Assembly: GCA_020746875.1 (NCBI GenBank)
Contig: JAGTJL010000026.1
Coordinates: forward strand, 1 to 64,000
Reading direction: 5' to 3'
Length of the DNA stretch: 64,000 nucleotides
DNA from: Rhexocercosporidium sp. MPI-PUGE-AT-0058
Taxonomy: Eukaryota; Ascomycota; Leotiomycetes; Helotiales
In this document: positions 55,986 to 64,000 of the stretch, in pieces
Layout of the letters: every line of letters starts with the position of its first letter
Position numbering within the stretch: position 1 is the first letter of the stretch
Notes under the pieces: generated by a model
Databases searched by the model: none
What the model was told of the DNA's origin: nothing
The model's input: the letters and a program-made list of their open reading frames with translations, nothing else
Made by a program: the position numbers and the translations under genes

Positions 55986-58376
55986 ATGGAACCGCTATCT
56001 GCAGCTTCGAGCGTGTTTGCAGTAGTGTCTGTTGCTATCGAGCTAGCGAAGGGGATACATAAACTGGTGGTGTTCTGTAAAGCGGTCCAAGATGCGCCGG
56101 AAGGACTTCTGCAACTTTATGAAGATTTGGAGAGTTTAGCGGAGCTTCTGGAGCAGGTCGGTTTGGTTGATGATAGCTGTGGTGATAGGCTCGTTGGGAT
56201 TGCCGTGGATAAGTGCAGACTTTGTTTGGGTAGACTCGAAAAGAAAATTCGAGGACCGGCCTGGGAGTTGGGATCTGAGAGTCGGGGAAGGAGATTTAGA
56301 GGGAAGGTCAAGGTTGTGTTGCGACAGTCTGAGATCAGGGATTTGAGGGAGGAGATTGAAAGAGCGAAATCGCAGTTGCAGATTGCGCTTGTCAATTCAT
56401 TGATGTAGGTTTCTCTCTTCCTATTCTTACGCCCATAACTGATGCACGCAGACACCTTTCTCAGTTCCAATATCGCAGCCATAAGCAATTCTTACTGGAG
56501 TTCCAGGAGACTATCGGACGATCTACGCAGGAAGGCTTCAAAAGCATACTGCAGGAGCAAAAACAACTTTCGAACACCATGCAGCTTGTCACGAATGAAG
56601 AACCTGGTGTGAAGGACAGTATTTCGCTTCACATCAACTTAGAGACTCGATCAGGATCAGGGCCCAGCACCCCCACACAGAGAACTGTCAAGCACGTAAC
56701 CACCTTGATCCGGGACACGGACGTGTTCAATTATTTCCTCGCCATTCAAAAACGTACTCGATCACGAAGAACCACGTCTGTCTTCCCAAGTGGCATCAAA
56801 TCAACGGAAGAAGAGCATTCCGACTACATCTTCTACCCCGCCCCCTTCCTCAGGTGGGTGGGCCTCTCTTACGGGGTTTATATGCAGACGAGATCCACGA
56901 GCTGGCAATTTAGTCTGCAACCATTCAATGTGGTGAGGGAAAGTTCTCCGATCTTTGAATTTTGTAGAAACGGAAATGTGGATGCTGTGCAGACGTTGAT
57001 TGGACTTGGGGAGGCGTCGGTGCGGGATAGGGATCCGCTCGGGAGAACACCATTATGGGTGAGCTATCTTTTATCCCCATAGATATTGATGGAAGGATGG
57101 ATATCTGACTTTTGAAATAGGTTGCTGCAGTCTCCCTGCAGGCTGAAGTTGCGGAACTTTTGTTGAGAGAAGGCGCCGATCCTCACGTCTGTGACTGGAA
57201 GTGGAACTGGTGCGTTCACTCCCTCATTGATTCTGAACAGCTACTTACAAGCCCAGCCCACCCATCGCGGCCATTCAAGGGAGCGACTCAACTGATGTAG
57301 CACTCAAAAAATCCATACTCTCGGTCTTCCAAACACACAGTCCCGATGGGCACGACTCCCTCGAACTCCTTTATTCAGTCGGCAAACTGCTTTTCTCCTA
57401 TCGACCAAAGCGGATGATAAATATGGGACTAAGCGAGCGTAAACTAGGCGCTCATGTCCTACTCAAACAGCTATTCAACTTGCTCCCCCAAGATGATGAC
57501 AGCTGGATCAAAATCTTCTCCGTGATGATGCAACTGTTCTACGATGCCGAGATCCTGCGTTGGACGATCGGTAGGATCGGAGGGATGATTCCTTTTACCG
57601 ACGAAGATTCGGCTGTTCACAAAGCGCTGGGTATAAAATTGTTCATCAGGGACCCTACTTCGGCGCGGATGATCGTGGAAAAAACGGAGCGGGCGGATTT
57701 GCATCGGCTTTGGGGGAGGGAGTACTCGTTTACACTGCCGGGGACGCCGATGGAGTTAGCGTTGTATCACCCTGGCTTGTTTGGGGCGTGGGTGAGGAGT
57801 TTGAGGGAGGCGGGTATTGATTTGGGTGAATTTTTTAGGGAGGAGTTGGAGGTTGAGAGTGGGGCATTGAGGCGGGAGGGGTGGAGTGTTGAAACCTTGA
57901 TGGAGGTTTTGTTGTTGGTGGATGCGGAGGAGGAGATGGTGGGGGGGAGTCCGTTCTTGAGATGTGAGCGGTGCGGGAAGGCAGAGGGCTCGTCGTGCTT
58001 GAAAGTTGATCTGGTGTGGAGGAGGAGGCTGAGAGAGATCAGGGCCCAGAACCTGAAAGGCGAAAGCCTTGGGAGGGATTCCAACATCTCGGTACCGTCT
58101 GATAGCCCTTGGGTTTTACCTAAGAAGACCTTGATGGCGCAGGCAAAGTCGTGGATCAGTGAGAAGCTACCCTACACAATTGTCTGTTCGGTCGAATGCC
58201 AAGATGGAGTGTCTGTTGCTTGGGTCTTCGAAGACAAGGCTAAGGAAGAGCACTTCCTTTCTGGATACCCACACCACGAGCTAGAGCCAAAGGAAACAGC
58301 GTTGGACATAGGAAATTGCTCTCCTTCCGGGGAAACTTGTCCGACAGAGCGGATGCCAGGTGCCTTCGTAGAATAA
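55986..58376 (+). CDS. STAND-type fungal N-terminal domain protein with ankyrin-like repeats (intact paralogue)
   Basis: Four exons, 55986-56404, 56452-57058, 57121-57209 and 57257-58376; 744 residues, all phases match. Residues 1-140 fit the fungal STAND N-terminal domain (MEPLSAASSVFAVVSVAIELAKGIHKL..., helical, with a coiled coil near 110-140). The middle has WVGLSYGVYMQTR...WQFSLQPFNVV and one or two degenerate ankyrin units (FEFCRNGNVDAVQTLIGLGEASVRDRDPLGRTPLW, AEVAELLLREGADPHVCD). The C-terminal third holds ERCGKAEGSSCLKVDLVWRRRL and ends in CPTERMPGAFVE. No NACHT or NB-ARC motor is present. Such N-domains belong to fungal NLR-like non-self-recognition proteins, so a role in that is possible, but unproven. 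A damaged tandem copy follows at 58.9 kb. Confidence 0.78.
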
Positions 58377-58912
58377 AGCCCTTATATTGAATTTAGGATT
58401 GACATAGAACACCGTATCTGTCCTTCTATTTGTGCCTTCAATTATCAATATCTCACAGCTGCCTTGAGGTTCGCGAATGAATGGTTTTTTTGGTCTCTCG
58501 AGTAGCTGTAGATGAGGAGTAAGCGAGGCCAGTTGAAAGCCTCGCAGGAGTTGACCTGCATCACACCCTCCTTAGCATTGAGGATGCAGAAAAGACCAAA
58601 TATTCCGCTTCCATACCATTGTCAACACTGTCCAAACATCCTTTCTCAATGCAGCCTTTTGAAACTTGCTCTTGCTTGTTGATTATTTTTTCATTGGCTT
58701 ATCAACACCCAGGGGGCTTAAGCGATGCCACTTAAGAGCCTTGCGGGAGCCTCTACGCGCGCATGTCAAGGCTGGCAGTGCTACATGCACTACATCTTGC
58801 TATGTACTCAGTCCGCCTTGTCAGAGGCGGTATCCGACGTACCTTTCCCCTTTAACGGTGACTTTTCCCATCCGTCCAAGCCTTCTCCTACCCATTTCTG
58901 CCATTCACATCT
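58377..58912. other. Spacer between tandem STAND-N paralogues
   Basis: No gene. Holds the former promoter of the second copy. The two copies differ too much here to show duplication borders by eye. Confidence 0.5.
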
Positions 58913-61295
58913 ATGAAAGCTGCCATTGCAGTTGCGGGCATCTCCATCCAACTAGCTGATACCCTGCACAAATTGATCACCTTCTGGAAAGACGTTCAGC
59001 GAGCTCCGGCTGAAGTAAGTGCTCTGTTCGAGGATGTGGAGACACTCTCGGCTTTGTTGGCGCGGGCTCGGTTCTCTAATCGCCATGATTGCTTAGATGG
59101 ACTTACGGTGACAATACTCAGGAGGTGCGAGGGGAAGGTAGCAGAGCTGTATGCCAAGGTGAGGAAACTACAGAGGGTTTGGCTTCGGGGAGTGCAATGA
59201 AGAGAAAGTGCAGCGCCCTTAAGATTTCCTTGGACAAGGCAGACGTCAACGAGCTTCGTAGTGAGTTAAAGGAAGCGAAAGCCATGCTGGTGATCGTCAA
59301 GCTTGATACTTTCGAGTAAGAATCCTTCTTGCCTTCTTTATTCCGTACTAATCTACTGGTAGACAATCTACCAGTCGAACGCTTCAAACACAGGAACAGG
59401 TGCTCCTAGAGATTCTGCGTGTTGTACGTCTTACGTCTACACAATCATCGAACATCTTACCTTGGAAAGGTCTCGAGTGGCAGAGATCAGAGATGCAATT
59501 CCTAACGTCTCCTACCGTTGGATCTAATCCACCAAGCTACTCCATAGATACACGAGCCACATATAAAGACTTCGCTGTGCAACTACGCGAAGTGACTTTG
59601 AACTCGAGGAATCGTGTCCAGAGAAAGCCGTCCCAGAAGCTGCCTTGCCTTCATGGTTCAAGCACCAGCATTAGCACGCCCTTCGGGCCAGTGAAAACAT
59701 GGTCTAGCATCAGGAAAAGTAACAAACCAGCATCAGCAGAGGAAAGGGACGGTACGTTTGCCTTCTACCCATCGTGGCTGCTGAGGAGGCTGGGTGTGTC
59801 GTATGGACTCTGGATTGAAGGGAGGAGCACAAATGGCTGGCAATACACGATTCAGCCTTTCAACGCTGTTCCAGTATACGCCCCCATCTTTCGCTATTGT
59901 CCGTTGGGTGACGTTGCTGCTGTCAGAACCATTCTCTCCTCTGGTTATGCCTCGTTGAAAGATCAGGATCCGAAGGGGAGAATGCCGCTTTGGGTGAGAC
60001 TACGCCTTGCTCCGAAAGGAGCTATGATGCTAATTGTAATGGCAGTATGCCTCGCGTTCACTTCAAGTTGAAGTAACAGACTTTTCGCTAGAACAAGGAG
60101 CGGATGCTCATGCTATGGAATGTGTTACCAACCGGTAAGTAGCCAACGATTACGGGTGTTAAGGTAGCGCTTCGCTACTAACCCAATGTCTAGATCTACC
60201 ATCGCAGCCCACGACTTCAATGCTCGACCCGACGTTTCAAAGAAAGTCTCAATGGTGTCAATCTATGAGCGACACGTCACTGATGGGTACAACAATCACT
60301 CGATGCTCTGTTTGATTTGGATGGTGCTTCATGCCTACCGCCCACGACGATCGCCGGATCTCTGCCCGGCTGAAATTGACCGGGAACAATCTGTCATGAA
60401 AATTATCCACCGTATTTCGGAGCTTTGGCTTCTAGATGATTGTTAGTAGTCCTTGATAATGATTGACATGATCCGCTTTGGCTATAGCGATCGGGTGGTG
60501 CGCTGGTATCCGTGTGGGATTACCATCGTGGAAGCTTTATGTAGTGCAATCATCTTGAACTTCCTGATTAGCAAAGGATCTCTCAAACACGACCTACCAA
60601 TGATGAGATTAGCGATGGATAGGGCATCAAATCTTCATTCGTAGAGTTTGAGGAAGAGGAATATGATGCTGAGTCCGACTGCCCATGCCATGTTCTGGGC
60701 TTGGAGAGACCTATTGTTGGAACGCGGCCTCGAGCTGGAAGCCTTCGTCAGGCAAGAGCTTCAAGAGAATGGATCCACCTTGGCCGCACAAGGGTGGACA
60801 TACGACATGCTGCTCTCGCTTTTCAAAAGTGAGAGCAGCGCGAGTTCATACGGCAGTGCAGATCAATCATGTCAAAGATGTGGGATATCGGTAACGGCTA
60901 CATGGATGGTCGATCTGCAGTGGAGGCGATATCTTCAGGGTGTCAGAGAGGGCAGACTGAAGCCTGTTGGGGGAGATCCTGCGGTTCAGAACATTACGCT
61001 TGACTTCCGCGATCAAATGCAGCTTCCTCGTCCGACTGCCGGGCCCCACGATTCTCTAGATCTGCCCCCGGATATAAGCTCTCTTCCTTACCGGATGGTC
61101 TGCCCATGGCAGTGTCGCGATGAGATTTGTGTTTCTTTTGCTTTTGATGGGACCTCTGATGGTGAAGTGTTTCTTCCACCTTACCCGCTTGAGCAAGAGA
61201 CAACACAGGAATTAGACGTATTTGCCGACAAGCTCACCATTACTGAGATTAACTCCTGCCCGACAGAAAGAATGCCAGGTGCTTTTGGAGTCTGA
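58913..61295 (+). pseudogene. Decayed tandem paralogue of the STAND-N/ankyrin gene
   Basis: The same protein can be followed in order: N-domain from ATG 58913 (VAGISIQLADTLHKLITFWKDVQRAP), middle part 59400-59994 (WLLRRLGVSYGLWIEGRS, YTIQPFNAV, GDVAAVRTILSSGYASLKDQDPKGRMPLW), the ankyrin exon near 60051-60135 (EVTDFSLEQGADAHAM), and the C-terminal part 60648-61295 (CQRCGISVTATWMVDLQWRRYL ... CPTERMPGAFGV). The frame is broken: a shift near 59180-59200 (a stop at 59198-59200, with the continuation in another frame), a TAG near 60445, and a further TAG/frame change near 60640-60660. Intron positions match the intact copy. The C-terminal third is free of stops for 215 codons, so decay is recent or that part is still under selection. 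Confidence 0.75.
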
Positions 61296-61625
61296 ATGTT
61301 TGAAGTGGATGAGAGGAGGAGGTGTAATCGTGGGTTTGGAACCCAAAAAAACGGTGCGATTTTTTGTCACTTGGGCGCCCGGTGTCTTTTTCTTGATGGG
61401 ACGGACTTGTAGCGTATACGGTGAATTTAGAGTTGTGTTTGATGACTGATTTTGTAATCTTGTGTCTCCGCCTCTGTTAATCTCTCGTCCTCGACATTTG
61501 TTTTATCCTGTAGCCTTCCCTCACTTCACAATTACTACTATTTTTGAAGCTTCTCGTTACTGGTGGTCAAATAAATCTGTTTCGAATTCTTCTATCAGGT
61601 CCTTACTTTACTCGCCATTCATATT
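61296..61625. other. Convergent 3' spacer
   Basis: About 330 bp between the decayed STAND-N copy and the M14 peptidase gene. No gene recognised. Confidence 0.5.
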
Positions 61626-63057
61626 TTAACATGCCACCGCATCCCCAAGACCAATCTCTGCACCCGCCAACAACAATTCCATGAACCCCGCACCAATCTC
61701 CTGGATGTTCAGATTGTGCTGCGCTTGTGTAGGGTAGAAAGGACACGAAGAGGCCGAGTTCCCAAATCCAAACTCAACAGTGTAACCATGAATGAGATTC
61801 TTCGTCGGGTCGGCAAAATGTCGCGAGTAAGAGTAGTCGTCGCTTGCTCCCGAAGTGGGATACAGCTCCGCAGCTGGGATCACGGAGTAAGTCCGCTTGG
61901 TAGCAGCAGTCATAGCACTTCCCATACGTGTTGCTGCATTGATGTTGTCGGCGTTCTCGGCTGTTGGAGTGTATTCTCCGTAGCCGCTGCCCGAACCCGG
62001 TGTATCGGTCAACACGCCTCGCACGCCGTTGTAGGTTGAGTTGAGGAAATTCATGGATGGAAACTTGGATTGATTCTCGTCGCTTCCCCAACTGTAGAGA
62101 ACGTCCCCAGTGTACGAGTGAAGATCGACAAACCAGCGGACTTTGCTGAATGTGTCCATGACCCACTTGATGCTCTGCGTTTCTGGTTCTGAGAATGCAC
62201 TGGTTCCTGAAGTTGAACTGTCAGTCAAATGTAACAATTGAAGCTTTTGGACTGAACTTACCATGGAATGTTTCCGAAGTAGGACTGGTAGATGCAACGG
62301 ATGATCGAACACTTGATGCAAAAAGTTTGGTGAAATCCCACAGAAAGTCGAAGTTCCGGTTCAAATCAACACCAATGGAAGATGACGACCCGGTTGAGGA
62401 TTTGGGATTGCGATTTTTGCGCCAGCAGCTGTTGCTTGACTGATCATATGCCACGCCATCGGGGTTGCTCAATGGCACGAAAACAACTCCGGTGGACAGA
62501 GCTGTCTTCACTTGAGCATTCGTGTAGGTCTTGGATCCGTACTTGAGACCGACATTGTTCTTATTCGCATAAAGGAGGTCTCCAATGAAGTACAAGAGTC
62601 CGTCAGACCCTCCTCTCTCGCGAGCGTGGATTGCAGCGTTCAAATAACTAGGATGGGTGTAAATAAATAGCCAAGCATCGGAATCAATTCTTACTTACAC
62701 ACGGTACGCATCATTGCACGTCCCATTACCCCCAGCCTTTCCACCTGAGATTGTTGCACCATTGTATGTTTTATACGGAGTGGTGAAAGTGGAAATGCCG
62801 TAGACCGTTGCGAGACCCTTCAGACCGCTCGCAATCTCATTGACATTCAGGAGATTCGTGAGCGTCACGGATTGAGTTCCCAGGCCTCGTGGTGCTATGG
62901 TCCCGCCACTATACCTATCACCAGTCGCAATTGGGATACCATTGCTAGATGATTGGCGGCGAACGACCCTTGGAAGGCCCTCCCGTTCCTCAGGTAGAAG
63001 ACATGCCAAGGCCAGAAGCGGCAGACTCGCAATGGATGACAGCAACTCGAGTTTCAT
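61626..63057 (-). CDS. Secreted zinc carboxypeptidase, peptidase family M14
   Basis: Three exons on the minus strand, 63057-62699, 62647-62262 and 62206-61626; 441 residues, phases consistent. Signal peptide 1-19, followed by a propeptide-like segment with RVVRR that could be a processing site. Zinc ligands: His and Glu of HARE at 127-130 and His278 in FVDLHSY. Substrate residues are Asn-Arg in VDLNRNFDF (216-217) and the catalytic Glu of EFGFG near 393. The N-terminal prodomain is shorter than in classical procarboxypeptidase A, about 100 residues. The enzyme removes C-terminal amino acids outside the cell. All catalytic residues are present, so activity is expected. Together with the S10 carboxypeptidase at 11 kb the window encodes two secreted carboxypeptidases of unrelated families. 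Confidence 0.93.
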
Positions 63058-64000
63058 GACGGCGGCTAGAGAGGAGAGTAACCCTCAACATTCTGGAGCG
63101 TGCCCCCGTATATATACATATCTCGCGATCTTTACGGCACATTGCTAATTCTAAGACATGATCTAAAGCCATCCTCCCTTGTCTGGGGCAAGAGTCGCAA
63201 CAAGATTAGCGATAAAGCATATCCAGGTAATTTTAGGAAGGCTGTTCGGAGAAGGCTTGCAATACTACCGACAAATCAACATGGTTTATCCGGCATTTGG
63301 AGAGTTGCCAAGGGCTCTTGATCGTGGCAGGATTGGATCGGTTGGTGGGGGAGACAAGATAAGAAGGTCGCCTAAGCGACCTGCCAGATTAGGGATCACT
63401 CCGTGATATCAGAAGTTTTTGTTTACCTGATCGTGGACTAGTGAGGGGAAGTATGATGCGGGTCTTCCCGATCGCCTGCAGCACCGTATGACATGAGCGT
63501 GTTGTCTGTGGACTTGATGTGGCAGGTGGAAGTAAAATGCACTTGTTGGTGTATCTACAGTACTACCCCCACTCAGCTCTGCGAGGTCAATCGACGAGCC
63601 AGTTCGGGATTTCGTGGACTTGCCCTGTTTCCAATACTGGAACAAAAAGAAGGGCAATAATCTATGCTATCGACCCTGGATGTGTTTTGTTCTCACATGG
63701 AGGTCTCCATTGAAGCTGTTCAGAACGGAACTTTGCTGACACGCTGTATTATTGTTGCACTCGCTTAATTTTGAGGACCAGACTGCGCTCAACAACACCG
63801 ATCACCGATCATAAATAGTGTGTACATACATACGATTCAAAATGACTTACGCTTATCCGCACGGACAATTATTTACTGCCCTAATTCGGCTCTTCTTGAC
63901 AGGTCGACTACATCGAATGACGATCAAGCACTTCGTCAGGCAGCTGCAAGCTTTCGGTAGCCTGACCTCGGCTCGTGAAGGCATATTGGAGAAGTTCATT
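63058..64000. other. Intergenic to window end
   Basis: Promoter of the M14 gene and about 800 bp beyond with no recognisable gene. A partial gene running off the right edge cannot be excluded. Confidence 0.5.

Noticed and set aside
1..64000. CRISPR array, bacterial operons, ribosome binding sites
   Set aside because: The sequence is fungal nuclear DNA with spliced genes; the only short repeats are minisatellites, LTRs and coding repeats.

Overview
The window reads as nuclear DNA of a filamentous ascomycete (Pezizomycotina). The signs are many short introns of about 45-95 bp with GTRNGY donors, two HET-domain genes, a Zn2Cys6 regulator, a small secreted Cys-rich protein, and long AT-rich blocks full of TpA and stop codons, as left by repeat-induced point mutation (RIP). 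A leotiomycete-like fungus is my guess only; no rRNA or species marker is present. All splice models were read by eye and checked for phase. Every intact multi-exon model below closes in frame.

Layout. 0-3 kb: a membrane sulfatase-like gene (minus). 3-5.4 kb: a small secreted repeat protein (plus) preceded by a 43-bp tandem duplication. 5.5-6.35 kb: an AT-rich repeat that recurs inverted at 18.0-18.9 kb. 7.7-8.9 kb: an SAT4/rhodopsin-type membrane protein gene broken by one nonsense codon. 11.2-13.1 kb: an intact serine carboxypeptidase. 13.8-14.4 kb: a kinase C-terminal fragment abutting a transposase N-terminal fragment. 14.7-16.2 kb: a HET plus ankyrin gene whose HET core looks deleted. 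17.5 kb: a 180-bp MITE with TA target duplication.

18-29.7 kb is an AT-rich nest of retroelements. A degraded Ty3/Gypsy element with chromodomain (minus) was invaded by a second, complete but RIP-mutated Ty3/Gypsy element (20708-27609, 494-bp LTRs, CTAGC target duplication). A 270-bp solo LTR (29137-29406, TATCT target duplication) also sits in it. Removing both insertions in thought gives continuous integrase and RNase H frames.

From 30.8 kb on the window is gene-dense. It holds a HET gene, a multi-pass membrane protein of unknown family, an ArsB/SLC13-like ion transporter, a ZIP zinc transporter, a SAP-repeat protein, and a Zn2Cys6 regulator that shares a 531-bp divergent promoter with a putative alpha-beta-barrel protein. 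It continues with a MARVEL protein, a quinone-oxidoreductase-like enzyme, the ribosome-biogenesis GTPase BMS1, a proteinase-B-inhibitor-like protein, and a mitochondrial PDK/BCKDK-type kinase. At 56.0-61.3 kb lies a tandem pair of STAND-N/ankyrin-like genes, the second decayed. An M14 carboxypeptidase follows. No operon-like organisation is expected or seen; divergent pairs (ZIP/SAP, regulator/barrel protein, BMS1/inhibitor) are the only promoter-sharing candidates.

The most interesting points are the dated nesting of the retroelements, the non-self-recognition-type genes at different stages of decay (HET-ankyrin, HET, tandem STAND-N pair with a shared C-terminal signature), and a cluster of CGG-N4-CCG-like sites in the regulator's own promoter.
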